Origin: Orobanche coerulescens
Taxonomy: Eukaryota; Streptophyta; Magnoliopsida; Lamiales; Orobanchaceae
Direction of reading: 5' to 3'
DNA length: 64,000 bases
Assembly: GCA_033398695.1 (NCBI GenBank)
Contig: CM065811.1
Location: 73,412,001 to 73,476,000, forward strand
Both the position numbers and the translations under genes were made by a program. Below the pieces are notes generated by a model that was not told the DNA's origin, did not search any database, and worked only from the letters and a program-made list of their open reading frames with translations. This document shows positions 24,455 through 37,321 of the stretch, piece after piece. How positions within the stretch are numbered: the first letter of the stretch is position 1; every line of letters starts with the position of its first letter.

Positions 24455-27400
24455 TGTAACACCCCCAGATTTAACCGGAAATATTACAGCGCCGTGGGCC
24501 CCGAGATGGAACCCGCAAGGCTAAAAAAAATTTTCGCAACACTTACAAATGCCCAAGAGGCTAACGACGGTATTATCTATTAAAAACATTCGAAGATTTA
24601 TAAAATCCATTTATCAAAAACCATCGTAAAAACTCATTTGAAATCGCAAGGCCAAACGGCCGACACGCAAAAGTTTAGAAAATGATTTCCAAAGTAACCT
24701 CAGTTACCAGATACCAAAAGAGCATTTCAAAATACTCACGCAGCGGAAAAAAAGACCAACCATAAAGATACTCTAGCAGCGGAATACAAGAACCAATCAA
24801 GAAACTCAATGGAACTAAACATGTCCTAGCCAGTATCCTCCGGGAAGCTCATCTCTTCACGACCGCTACAAGCTCGATACTCCAAGAACCTAAAAAGAAA
24901 TCCCACGACGGGGTCAGCCATAATATCCAACAATGATAACCGTCACAAAACATTAATAATTACATACCTATGAGAATACAACATAAGAATACGACCAACG
25001 TAGTCTTACCGCCATAACTTTACGTAATTCATCAGAAAAACCATTGTCACAGTTTCACATCTCGTACTTGATTAACCAATAAACTCGAATATAATATCTG
25101 TATTGTACCTCAAACAATACTCAAGATCCTCAAACTATCATAACCAATTCACGATACGGAAATCTACCATTTTTGACCAATACGATCCATCGAATAATAT
25201 CATCAAATCCCAAGACAGTAACCGATTGTCCACCAAAGACAAGACCAAAGAAAATATGGAACGTACCTCGAGATATGATGTACCACGATAATCATATCAG
25301 TCTAATCCGAGATCAGAACAATGCAATACGGACAAGGTCCTAACACAAGACCTACAAATGCATACTCATATGACAACGTCAATATGCTCAAAAACAATAA
25401 CAACTATGTATACTCAATGGAAATCCCATGATCCAGCGCCCTCAGCATAGATCCCAAGATGATCCTACAAGATCAACACGAGATGGATAACCAACAATAT
25501 ACATATGCACAACAATAACACAATACTGGGTAATCCAACGATCCAACGCCCTCAGCATAGATCCCAAGATGATCCCGTCGGACCAACACGAGGTGGAAAA
25601 ACCCGTCCAATGATCCAGCGCCCTCAGCATAGATCCCAAGATGATCCCGTCGGACCAACACGAGGTGGACATCCAATCCAGCGCCCTCAGCATAGATCGC
25701 GCGATCCCATCGGATCAACACAACATAAACAACATAATATGCATACACATATGCAAAACAATATGTTCATCATCATGAACAACGCAACATGAACGACAAT
25801 ATGACAAATCAATTAAGACGACCTCATGTTCGACAACATGAATGATGATACGCATGATCAAATCACTAACTCTAACTGAATCGATATAAGATACTTGCCC
25901 CGAGTCCTTCGGGAGAAATCTCGATATCAAACCATCACCGACGATTATCCTCAATGCTCGGCGATCCAAACGAACAATGAACTATAGATACTCATATCCT
26001 CGTCTTTACCATAATGTAACCTTGATACTCGAACATACCAATAACTGAGATAAGCATATGCATTATGATTTATCTCCCAGAATCGAAAGAACGATATGCG
26101 ATCCGAATACCCAGAGTTCACATAATAATCATCGCTATATGCATTATAAACGAAATGAAACTGAAACCATTCATTAAATATTATAACTGAGCAAGTAATA
26201 ACTTGCCTCGATACCGGTACCACGAAGTCATTTGTCGAACACATTGCCTTTGTCTACGAGCTCCTCGGCCGATCAAAAGCAATACAATGGACATACTCGA
26301 ACGCGACCGCAATATCCGGTTATAATCACCGATCAACAATCTCAACCTATCGAAGAAATCAAATAACACATATCCGATAACAATCAACAACTGACAAACT
26401 AACCAATCGAACTCAACGGTTCAACACAACCTCGAATAAACACAGTCAGAACCAACCAAGTCTAACCATCACGAATTCATAATCAAAACACAAAAATACT
26501 GCACTGTCTGCCTACTTAGCGCACGTTAAACGCATAACGTAGCGTGCGCTAAGTTGTCCCGTTAGCGTGCGCTAGCCAGTAAGCTTAGCGTGCGCTAATC
26601 CGCATGATGGCATGCAATCCAAGCATCGACTAACATCTTGTAACTACGAATCCGAATGAAGGGAGATATGAATCTCCATATCTCTTGAAGATAAACGACA
26701 CCATAACTATCACAAGGATCATATCATTGTCCATATATCAATAATAACACCAACAATCAAACCGACTCGATAACAAGGATCATATCATATTCAATCCTGA
26801 ATTCAACCTCGTATCATGATTTAACTCCTCTAAATCGATCAATATAATTAACAAGATTCAGAAATCCATCTTAGATCGGGTTAAACGAATCAACATCCTT
26901 ATAGTATGAAGAATCTTAACTAACATCCGAAACTCTTATCAAAATTCCATTGAATCCCATATAACATCATCATATGATTATCCAACATGCTCCTTACATG
27001 AAATCATCTAAGAAAAACGAACTATCATCAAGAGGATACGAAAATTACCTGGATTGGATGGACCAAGAATAAGAACACTAGACTCCATTCCAAGAATCAT
27101 GAATAACTTGAAGAACAAGGCTTGAATCCATGCTCTCCATCTTAATCTTGTTAAAGATCATCATCTCTCAGTGTTTAGGAACTCCAAATGTTCTCCCAAG
27201 GTTGTCTCTATCGGGTGAAAGGAAAGAAATGGACGAAATGCTTCATGACACCTGTTTGTCCCTTTATATAGAATACCTTACTAGCGTGCGCTAAACCCTT
27301 ATGTTTAGCGTGCGCTAGCCTTAGCGTGCGCTAACTGACTTTGTTAGCGTGCGCTATCGAAGCCCAGAGGCTACTGTCTTGCTTCATAAACTAGCTTACG

Positions 27401-28006
27401 TACGTAATGCCCATGCATTAACGTACGTAAAACATCATGTCTAGCGTACGCAAGTCCTTACACTTAGCGTGAGCTATCCGAAGTTGACTTACTACAGTGT
27501 TCACCTACCACTCGCCCCCACATTCCGACAGCATCTTACAAGGATAAGATTCCTTTTTGACTGATATATATTTAGCGTGCGCTAAGCCTAATCTTTAGCG
27601 TGCGCTAATACTTCAGGACAACAACCGTTGACTTACGAGCGTGCGCCAGCGGCGGGTCCATACGCAGATTCCTTCTGATCGGACTACATTAGCGTACGCT
27701 AACCTATGAACGTAGCGTGCGCTAATCCTGCACGATAGCGTGCGCTATGCATGAATATCAGCGTGCGCTAATAAGGCTATACTTAGCCATTTTCAGCTAT
27801 CCTTGTCCAACATCTCGACATATCAAATATACATTACTCAACACATTATATCCTCAAATACAATTGTCGACCAAATACGACAATTATACCAATACTGACA
27901 TCTCAGTCCTTCATTTATTTTATCCTACTGTACAGATTCCATGCTGTACAATATAACTCGGATAAAATAATATCCAACAACAGTAGTAGAAATTCCGGAT
28001 ATTACA
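24455..28006 (-). mobile_element. E2 3' LTR (A3)
   Basis: 3552 bp, termini TGTAACACCCCCAG and GGATATTACA. Tandem array 25430-25710, minor block 26516-26602, TATA near 27272, main inverted-repeat array 27279-27773. It keeps many CAG/CTG sites that are altered in A1 and A2. Confidence 0.9.
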
Positions 28007-30488
28007 TTCTACACCCCTTAAAATAAGTTTCGTCCTCGAAACTTGCAATCCGTCATAGAAAACAAACAAACATGCTGTCCAACCCAAAATATCCCAAAAC
28101 CATCACGACACTGATCAATCATCATTATTCTGAATAGCCAAAACCGCATACTTACAAATACGCAGGTCGACGATCTCCGGAGATACTAGCAAGCGATCTC
28201 ACTGTACAGTCCCAATACGCTTACGATTACAATTCTCTGAGTCTCAACAAAAAGATATCATCTTCGGATGAAACAATCTGCCCGAATCAAATCCTGTCTG
28301 CCTGATTACATAATCAAGTCCTAATTCCGATAAGACGAATAATACACAACACATCTACAAAACAATTGCCCAAAACAACGACACGAATCCCGAAACATTA
28401 ACACAAAATCCGAACGCTCAGATGATCACCAACAATGATCAACAATCAATCGAATTTATCATCGACATGATAAATTCCAATATGACCAACCAGAGGTCAA
28501 AGCACAATCGAGAATATCATCAACGTGATAAACTCCAATATTACCAACGAACGATCAACGACAATCGAGAATACCTTCACACGGTAACTCCAACACGATC
28601 AACACAGAACCACAGAAATAGAAATACGAAAGGGTAACATTCTCAAAATGACACACCAATCACATACAGTGTATCTCAATAAACATACCCGACTGGTGAG
28701 CATACCCCTCGGCGTACGAACAACGAATCGCAAATCGACGAACATACCAATTCATACAAGGAGTGGGAACGACCACTCAATATCCAAAACAACCAGCATG
28801 GGGTCACCATCCCCAAATTTACACTTACAAAGAAATCATTCAAAGATCACTATGGTAAAATTGCGCTACTACCGTACCAATGGAATCACATATCACATAT
28901 GTCCCGGTTTCATAAAACCCATAGTTCCAAAATTACATGATGTACCCGAACCTGCTACACGCAGTATTTTTTCTCTTATCCGATAAATCGACCGATCATC
29001 TCTGGATAACCAAACTACCATACTAACGTTCGAACCTCTTTCATCGTACCATACTGATGTACTATCCAGTTCGTGAGTCACACTCATATCTTCACCATAA
29101 TAGCATTATGCACTAAATGCGTATGTACATCAATCACATTTTCAAAACTAGTTTGAAATCGTATATTCTTGTCAAAAGACAAATTTTCGAAAATTCTTTC
29201 AAGAGTTTGAAAACTCAAAACATAAATTTTCGTAAGACCACGAAATCAATTTTTAAAAATCCAATCAGCTCGCTGGTGCCAAGTTCTCGATAAAAATTCT
29301 TTTCAAATATACGCGATTAAATAAAATGGAATTTATGCAAATGCTTGACCACAACCATACTCCCGTATACCAATTCGGCTCGTCACAATCCACTGACATT
29401 CCAACGGAAACCACACGATCGAGTTCCAAAACCTCAATATATAGACTCCGATAAAAACTCCTTTTCCACACATGATTCGTATCGTCAACCATTTACCCAT
29501 TCTGGATCACCTCAAATATGATATGACAAAACGTTGGAACAAATCAAGCAAATCAAACACGGCGAAATACTTCCCGAGAGGTTCAATTTGAACAAGTAAA
29601 CCAAAGCCTCGAAAGGCGGAAATAACATAAGTAAACCATTGGTAAAGTGTTCTACAGATCTCGGGAGTTTTAGAAAACAGGAAAGTCTTTTGAAACATTA
29701 GGGTCTCAGCCCGTATTTTGTTTCGCATTACAAGAAGTTTAAAAAGTAGAAAACCCTTTACGGACCCCAAGTCCTGAGTTATAAAACCATTTCAAAATCG
29801 ATTGGGTCTCGACCCAAAAAATCATTTTCCGTAAAACATCCGTAAAACATTCATTTTGAAAGGTATCATTTTCAAATGATCAAAAGCAGTTCATATAACT
29901 CAAAATGAATTAACATGCTACATGTTCTTCTCAACCATGCACAATATTTCTCCCAGATGCACAATTCCGTTCCAAAATCTAACCAACATACTGATTTCCA
30001 AAATCATACTTTCTCAAGATCATCAATCTGTCCCAATTCGTCATCTCATTACGTAGCATAATATCCATAACGCATATTATCTTTACGAATCTCAAAACGT
30101 ATCAACTTAGAATGACAATAAATCTCAATGCAATTCAAAATCCAATACTTACAGATCGTGAAGCCGACGATTCCCGTTAATCTTGGCACATGTCTCGACT
30201 CAAGAAAATACTCGACACGAGATATTTTCAAAACACACGCTTGCAAACTCGATTCGACTTAAGAACACAATACATCTCATTCCAGAGAATCTCGTTAACA
30301 CTATTTGGAAAAGTTATAACAAGCCCAGTACGATACTGGCAAATCCAATAACGCACAAGCCTGAGTGAACAACAAAGACTCACGGCTCTAGTATTTGTCA
30401 ATCGACAACTCGAATGACGCGACAAAAACACGACCCAACTCGACCCAAATGCCTAGGTTTTCTCAACCTAAGCTCTGATACCATATTC
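28007..30488 (-). mobile_element. E2 internal region, non-coding
   Basis: Polypurine tract at 28007-28019 (minus AAGGGGTGTAGAA), hairpin series at about 28422-28817 as in E1, AT-rich remainder, primer site at the right end. ORFs of 60-112 codons show no domain and are not frame-conserved with E1. Confidence 0.85.
30452..30483 (-). other. E2 primer binding site and hairpin
   Basis: GCTCTGATACCA at 30472-30483, with the inverted repeat CCTAGGTT...AACCTAAG at 30452-30472 beside it. Matches C, D and G in layout. Confidence 0.8.
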
Positions 30489-32240
30489 GTAACACCCCGC
30501 ATTTAACCGGAAATATTACGGTAGTGGGCCCCGAGATGGAACCCGCAAGGCTAAAAGAAATTTTCGCAACACTTACAAATGCCCAAGAGGCTAACGATGG
30601 TATTATCTATTAAAAACATTCGAAGATTTATAAAATCCATTTATCAAAAACCATCGTAAAAACTCATTTGAAATCGCAAGGCCAAACGGCCGACACGCAA
30701 AAGTTTAGAAAATGATTTTCGAAGTAACCTCAGTTACCAGATACCAAAAGAGCATTTCAAAATACTCACGCAGCGGAAAAAAAGACCAACCATAAAGATA
30801 CTCTAGCAGCGGAATACAAGAACCAATCAAGAAACTCAATGGAACTAAACATGTCCTAGCCAGTATCCTCCGGGAAGCTCATCTCTTCACGACCGCTACA
30901 AGCTCGATACTCCAAGAACCTAAAAAGAAATCCCACAACGGGGTCAGCCATAATATCCAACAATGATAACCGTCACAAAACATTAATAATTACATACCAA
31001 TGAGAATACAACATAAGAATACGACCAACGTAGTCTTACCGCCATAACTTTACTTAATCACGTAATTCATCAGAAAAACCATTGTCACAGTTTCACATCT
31101 CGTACTCGATTAACCAATAAACTCGAATATAATATCTGTATTGTACCTCAAACAATACTCAAGATCCTCAAACTATCATAACCAATTCACGATACGGAAA
31201 TCTACCATTTCTGACCAATACGATCCATCGAATAATATCATCAAATCCCAAGACAGTAACCGATTGTCCACCAAAGACAAGACCAAAGAAAATATGGAAC
31301 GTACCTCGAGATATGATGTACCACGATAATCATATCAGTCTAATCCGAGATCAGAACAATGCAATACGGACAAGGTCCTAACACAAGACCTACAAATGCA
31401 TACTCATATGACAACGTCAATATGCTCAAAAACAATAACAACTATGTATACTCAATGGAAATCCCATGATCCAGCGCCCTCAGCATAGATCCCAAGATGA
31501 TCCTACAAGATCAACACGAGGTGGATAACCAACAATATACATATGCACAACAATAACACAATACTGGGTAATCCAACGATCCAGCGCCCTCAGCATAGAT
31601 CCCAAGATGATCCCGTCGGACCAACACGAGGTGGAAAAACCCGTCCAATGATCTAGCGCCCTCAGCATAGATCCCAAGATGATCCCGTCGGACCAACACG
31701 AGGTGGACATCCGATCCAGCGCCCTCAGCATAGATCGCGCGATCCCATCGGATCAACACAACATAAACAACATAATATGCATACACATATGCAAAACAAT
31801 ATGTTCATCATCATGAACAACGCAACATGAACGACAATATGACAAATCAATTAAGACGACCTCATGTTCGACAACATGAATGATGATACGCATGATCAAA
31901 TCACTAACTCTAACTGAATCGATATAAGATACTTGCCCCGAGTCCTTCGGGAGAAATCTCGATATCAAACCATCACCGACGATTATCCTCAATGCTCGGC
32001 GATCCAAACGAACAATGAACTATAGATACTCATATCCTCGTCTTTACCATAATGTAACCTTGATACTCGAACATACCAATAACTGAGATAAGCATATGCA
32101 TTATGATTTATCTCCCAGAATCGAAAGAACGATATGCGATCCGAATACCCAGAGTTCACATAATAATCATCGCTATATGCATTATAAACGAAATGAAACT
32201 GAAACCATTCATTAAATATTATAACTGAGCAAGTAATAAC
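30489..32240 (-). mobile_element. E2 5' LTR (A4), left segment
   Basis: Collinear with A3 from GTAACACCCCGC up to AAGTAATAAC, where B interrupts. The final ATAAC (32236-32240) is one copy of B's target duplication. Contains the tandem array at 31467-31750. Confidence 0.9.
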
Positions 32241-33557
32241 TGTTAGGCGTATTTTTATACGCTTATTTATCATTATTTTGTAGTATTTTGGAGTGTGAAA
32301 TCATCTAAATGAGCTTTTAATGCCTTAATTTTGCATGATTGACAGGAAATTGAAGTCCGGAAGCTTAAACGATGCAAAGCGGTAGCGGCAAAATGGACTA
32401 TGAGCCGCGGCACAAGGAAGGCGAGCCGCGGCAAAGGAAGACACCGGCGAAGGGCGAGTAGGTGTACTGCGTGCGGCACGACCCATGTGAGCCGCGGCAC
32501 AGAAGGATTTAATTACGCCCAGGTATTCAGATTTTAGCGATGTGCCGCGGCACAGCACAGGTGAGCCGCGGCACACTTAGCGGGATTTATACGTCTGCGC
32601 GGATTTTGGGCCGTTTCGAAGCCAGTTTTCAACCGATTAATATGAACGCGATTTGTGGAGGTGCTGAGCTATAAATAGGGCTTAAGACCCTAATTTAATT
32701 ATGGGGGAATCATTGAATCTAAACCTAAGAGAGCTTAAGCTTGGAGACAGAGAAGAAGAGGAAAACAGAGGAATTCAAGGGCAGAAGGCGGAAGCTGAAG
32801 AACGGAGGAATCCGAGCTTCATCTGCGTTTGAATTTTATGCTTTCGTTTATTTATTCTGTATTTTCAGCTTTTAGTATGTCAGGCTAAAGCCCTAATCTA
32901 GGGTTTTGATGAAACCTTTATTTTGACGAATTGATTAAGATTATCCAATTTATTACCTTTTTATTGAGTTTTCCCAATTATGTTTAATGCTTGCAATTAT
33001 CTGGCCAATAGTTGTATTGATTTAATCATTCACTTCGAATAGGGAGAGGAGATTTGGTGAGGAACTATTGGTGAGAACCGTTTTATTCTGTGAGATAGGA
33101 ATATACTCATAGGAACTACGTGGCCTTTAGGAGATTTCATGCTTTTTGCCTAGCGACGAGATAATTCACCTAGGGATAGAGTGCGTTAGTCGCCGTTAGA
33201 TAAATCTATTAACCTCGGGAGAGGCGGTAGAATATATTAGCAATCTCCGCCTTCAATAAATTGGGAAAATTATTTATTACGGATGATCAAGATTAAATTC
33301 GGATAAATTAAGGTGGATTCATAACTCTAGACTTATTTATCATTTGATTCCTTTTATTCAAGCTATCGCTTTCTGTTTAGTCTTTTATTCATTCTTTTAG
33401 TTATTAATCCAAAAACCCAACTTCGATTGTTCAAATAAAATTGGAATACGAAAACGTCGGTAGTTAGAGACTCAATCCTCGTGGGAACGATACTCTACTT
33501 ATCACTTTATTACTTGTAAACGATGACGTGCACTTGCGTGTAGGAAATATCGCAACA
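32241..33557 (+). mobile_element. B 5' LTR
   Basis: 1317 bp, TG...CA. Palindrome block 32400-32580, TATA box CTATAAATAGGG at 32669-32680, transcript start likely about 30 bp later. Compared with the 3' LTR, the differences cluster in 32385-32495 at CAG/CTG positions. Confidence 0.9.
32400..32680 (+). promoter_or_regulatory. B LTR promoter: GCCGCGGC palindromes and TATA box
   Basis: About five GAGCCGCGGCAC or GTGCCGCGGCAC motifs (around core GCCGCGGC) between 32400 and 32580, then CTATAAATAGGG at 32669-32680. The 3' LTR has the same block at 40097-40280 and TATA at 40373-40384. Confidence 0.7.
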
Positions 33558-33563
33558 AGTTTT

Positions 33564-33581
33564 TGGCGCCGTTGCCGGGGA
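33564..33581 (+). other. B primer binding site (Asp type)
   Basis: TGGCGCCGTTGCCGGGGA a few bases after the LTR end matches the tRNA-Asp-complementary site common in Athila-type elements. This distinguishes B from every other element here, which use Met-type sites. Confidence 0.85.
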
Positions 33582-33699
33582 CTGAATTTTTTCTAATATC
33601 GACTTAAGTATTTCCAGTCTTAATTTGAACGTTTTATTTTTATTTTTGCGTATTTAATTTTGTTTATTCGTTTTTCCTTTCAGGACCTTTCGTTAGTGC

Positions 33700-34860
33700 A
33701 TGAGAAGACTCGGTAACGAAGGCCTACTACCTTTGGACACCGAGCTCGAGCGCACTCTAAGAAGGAACAAAAAGGAGAAAAGAGAGTTGCAGACGGCGGT
33801 CATCATGGCCGAGAATATTGAAATCCAAGGAGGAGACAACCAAGTGCGGCAAGTTCAACCGGAACTAGCTCTTCGGGATTATGCCATGCCGCAAGTCAAC
33901 GCAAATTTTTCGGGAATTCGGCGTCCCACCATCCAAGCTAATAACTTTGAGATCAAGCCCGCCATTATTCAGATGGTGCAGGCGAGCCCATTACGTGGAC
34001 TAGAAGGACGATCCGAATGCCCACATTGCTTCTTTCCTTGAGATATGCGACACTTTCAAAACTAATGGTGTCACCGACGATGCCATCCGATTGAGGCTTT
34101 TCCCTTTTTCTTTGAGGGATAAAGCAAAATTGCAGTTGAATTCCTTACCGAGTCGATTACAACTTGGGAGGTTAGTGCAAGCCTTCCTTGCAAAATTTTT
34201 CCCACCGGCTAAGACGGCGCGGTTGAGAAACGAGATAACCACTTTGCCCGATGCGATATGGAATCGCTCCACGAGGCGTGGGAGCGATATAAAGAATTGC
34301 TTCGAAGATGCCCTCATCACGGCATTCTGATTGGCTTGGTGCATACGTTTTATGGTGGTTTGAGTGCTTCTACACGCACTTTAGTGGATGCGACCTCGGA
34401 GGAACATTCATGGGAAAATCTATGGCCGAGGCTCACGTGCTTTTGGAAGATATGGCTGAAAACGCTTACCAATGGCGTGAGAAAGATTGACACCGAAGAG
34501 GGTAATGGAAGTTTCGAGCAATGATCCGATTTCCACCTTGTCGGCTCAAGTCGCCGCTTTGACACAATGACTCGTAACTTTTCGCACGCACCAGCCCCCG
34601 TTACCATTGAGACATGTAATTGGTGTAACGGATCACACCCGAGTGCGGAGTGTCAATTTGGAAATCCGTTCGAGCAAAATCAGATGGAGCAGGCTCAATT
34701 CGTAGGAAATGGGAATCGACCGAATAACCCGTACTCAATACTTATAATCCGGGTGGCGAAATCATCCCAACTTTTCATGGAGAAACGGACAGACGCACAC
34801 CAGCCCCCTTTCGCCTTAATCAACGGCCCCCTTCCACTCCCAAAGTATCTCTCGAGGTAG
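33700..34860 (+). pseudogene. B gag, frameshifted
   Basis: ATG at 33700 (MRRLGNEGLL). The retrotransposon gag core follows in pieces: frame 1 to about 34005, then another frame through about 34330 (AIRLRLFPFSLRDKAK, FLAKFFPPAKT), then fragments with RYKELLRRCPHHG and LLEDMAENAYQW-like residues to about 34480. A CCHC-like knuckle (CNWCNGSHPSAEC, one residue short of the standard spacing) lies at 34615-34653. It would form the capsid shell and bind RNA. At least four frame changes break it, and several may be consensus errors. The frames together cover the usual Athila gag layout. Confidence 0.7.
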
Positions 34861-34955
34861 CACTTGCAAAATTGGCGGCTAATACGATTCAATTTATGAC
34901 TCGTTCGGAAGCTACATTACAAAATCATTACGCTTCCATTCGAATTTAGAGGTCA

Positions 34956-36119
34956 GTGGGCCAAATCGCTAATGTGTTGACAGCTCGTCCGGAGGGAGCA
35001 TTGCCGAGTACAACAGAGACAAATCCTCGAGAGAGTCTAAATGCAATTAGCTTGAGAAGCGGGAGAGATGTACTAGATCAGCCCGAGCGGGGTAAAGAGA
35101 AGAAGGTGATTGAGGAAGAGATGGAATTAAAGCTAGAGGAGTCGAAGGAAGTTCAACCGGATAACTCAAAGACATGTGTTCCCCCCGTTCCGTTTCCGCA
35201 GAGACTACAGCAAAGGAGGGCGGACAAACAATTTTCTAAGTTCCTTGAGGTGTTCAAAAAGCTTCACATAAATATTCCGTTCGCTGACGCATTGGAGCAG
35301 ATGCCGAGTTATGTCAAATTCATGAAAGAGATATTATCGAAGAAGAGAAAGCTTGAGGAGTTTGAAACGGTTGCCTTGACAGAGGAGTGCAGTGCAATTC
35401 TTCAAAAGAAGCTCCCACCTAAATTGAAAGATCCGGGAAGCTTTAACATACCGTGCACCATGGGGAATCTTTCGTTTGATAAGGCACTATGCGATCTTGG
35501 TGCAAGTATCAACCTCATGCCTCTATCGATTTTTCAAAAGCTGAATATTGGGGAAGCTAAGCCAACCACAATCTCATTAAAATTGGCGGACCGATCGATA
35601 AAGTATCCGAGGGGAGTGATCGAGGATGTATTAGTTAAGGTTGACAAGTTCATCTTTCCAGCCGACTTCATCGTACTAGACATGGAGGAAGATGACAATA
35701 TTCCGATCATCTTGGGACGACCATTTCTAGCGACGGGCCGAACCCTTATAGACGTGGAAAAGGGAGAGCTAACTCTGAGGGTCCAAGACGAGGAAGTTAC
35801 TTTTCAAGTATTCAAATCGTTCCCATGTCCCGGAAGTGCTGATAAAGGATCACAAATTGAGGGTGTGGATGTTTGTGAAAGAGGAAAGCATCGAAAAAAT
35901 CGTCGTTGGGAAAATTCAGATTTTGTGTTAAATGGCCCAAGTTTGAAGAAGGATGTAGAACTAGTGGCGTTTCTCGACCATGAAGAAAAATCTGCTGCAG
36001 TTGTGAGTTCGTTTGTGAAGGAGGAGAGTGAGCCGAAAGCCAAGAGAAAAATTAGTCATGGAGAAACCGGGTGTTTCGGGAAGTTTTCAAGTCGAAACCT
36101 TTTCGAAAACTACATTTGA
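34956..36119 (+). CDS. B gag C-terminus and aspartic protease ORF
   Basis: 388-codon open frame including stop. The N-terminal part has the AISLRSGRDV motif that marks the gag-protease junction of Athila-type polyproteins (residues about 30-40). It is followed by a charged linker and a conserved segment with PYVKFMKE-like and LSKKRKL residues. The retropepsin domain occupies roughly residues 165-290, with active site DLGAS (Asp codon at 35493) and the second conserved motif IILGRPFLATG near 35710-35740. The C-terminal tail is charged and unlike RT. The ORF ends at TGA where RT should begin, so pol has been deleted. The ATG at 34956 is internal to the original polyprotein; translation probably depended on upstream gag. 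Confidence 0.75.
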   Translation: MGQIANVLTARPEGALPSTTETNPRESLNAISLRSGRDVLDQPERGKEKKVIEEEMELKLEESKEVQPDNSKTCVPPVPFPQRLQQRRADKQFSKFLEVFKKLHINIPFADALEQMPSYVKFMKEILSKKRKLEEFETVALTEECSAILQKKLPPKLKDPGSFNIPCTMGNLSFDKALCDLGASINLMPLSIFQKLNIGEAKPTTISLKLADRSIKYPRGVIEDVLVKVDKFIFPADFIVLDMEEDDNIPIILGRPFLATGRTLIDVEKGELTLRVQDEEVTFQVFKSFPCPGSADKGSQIEGVDVCERGKHRKNRRWENSDFVLNGPSLKKDVELVAFLDHEEKSAAVVSSFVKEESEPKAKRKISHGETGCFGKFSSRNLFENYI

Positions 36120-36268
36120 TGACTGAACCGAAAGTCGAGCGGTGATGACCAATGGTCATAATTTTAACCAAAATACAAACGGTTCGATGAACGGGCGGAA
36201 GACAAATGGAGTTTGCAGCGAACTAACGTTGTTCAATAGGTCCGGTGAAGACTATAAACTTAGCGCTT

Positions 36269-36286
36269 CTCGGGAGGCAACCCGAG
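36269..36286 (+). other. Conserved hairpin CTCGGG-AGGCAA-CCCGAG
   Basis: A perfect 6-bp stem with a 6-nt loop. A GGGAGGCAACCC hairpin of this kind, from memory, follows the integrase stop codon in Athila-type elements. Here it sits only 150 bp after the protease ORF, which marks the 3' edge of the pol deletion. Confidence 0.6.
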
Positions 36287-36423
36287 CTCGTAGTGTAGTT
36301 TTTGCATTTCTTTATTCGTGATTTTTATTTTTCATCATTTTTGTGCTTCTATTTGCTTCTTCCTCTCGTTTTTAACGTCTGCTTTTCAAAATTCGCGCAG
36401 AAAGTCCTGGAGAAATCGGAGTA

Positions 36424-36675
36424 TGAGCCGCGGCACGCTTATTGTGAGCGCGGCACAAATCGATCGCAATGGGAGGCAAAACCGATGTACTTTGTGCAGC
36501 GGCACGGCATAAATGAGCCGCGGCACACTCGAGTAATGAGCCGCGGCACACGGAATTTGAGCCGCGGCACACGACAAAACGAGACACGAGTAAAAGGGAT
36601 CAGACCTTGTGCCGCGGCTCACCTTATACGTGCGCGGCACACTATGCGAATCCGAAAGGCCAGGCACTTATAACA
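36424..36675 (+). promoter_or_regulatory. Internal promoter-like block of B: GCCGCGGC palindromes and TATA-like box
   Basis: Eight GAGCCGCGGCAC/GTGCCGCGGCTC motifs or variants between 36424 and 36650, then ACTTATAACA at 36666-36675. The organisation copies that of B's own LTR promoter and lies upstream of the second ORF. Confidence 0.55.
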
Positions 36676-36790
36676 TGCATTCGGCCGGCATTTATCGCAC
36701 GTTTTCTCTTTCTCCCCGCCTTCCCTCCCAGCGCGACCGGCCGACGTTGTTCAAATTTCTTCCTGCGATTTTTCTGGCAATCTTCAAAAG

Positions 36791-37313
36791 GTACGCTTCC
36801 ATCGTTATTGTTTATTTGCTTATGGGTTATATTTTGAAGTTGTTTTTGCGTTGAATGGATGGAACATGCCTAGTTTTTCCTTCAATTGTTTTGTGATTGT
36901 TAGAATATAACAGGGTAATTTCATCGAAGTTCTTGATTAAATTGGAATATCAATGAATTGATTGTGTTAAGTTGTTCATGATTGAATTGTATTTCTGTTT
37001 TTGGGGGCTGAATCGAGCTAGAACTATGTTCATTCTTCAATTAAACATGCGCCCTCAAGGTGTCTGATAAATTGCCCAAATGAAAATTTTCTTTGAAAAA
37101 GCAAACGTTTTGAATTCTCGTGCAACGTATACGTTTTGAATTTACAGCAAGCCCAATCCTTACATCCAAGTTAAATGTTTAAGTCCAAATTCATCTTTCT
37201 CTCTCGTATGCGCTAGTGTCTTAAATTCGGAATTTCTGGTTTGATGTCTTTAGCCGCGCATATATCATCGTTATTATTTTTGCGTAAATAAACCCTCGTG
37301 TTGTGCTTCTCAG
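36791..37313 (+). other. Probable 5' UTR intron before B second ORF
   Basis: Donor AAAAG|GTACGC at 36790/36791 and acceptor TTGTGCTTCTCAG| at 37313, with a T-rich, ORF-free interior of 523 bp. The next ATG is 9 bp after the acceptor (37322). Predicted from splice consensus only. Confidence 0.4.
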
Positions 37314-37321
37314 GATTGATT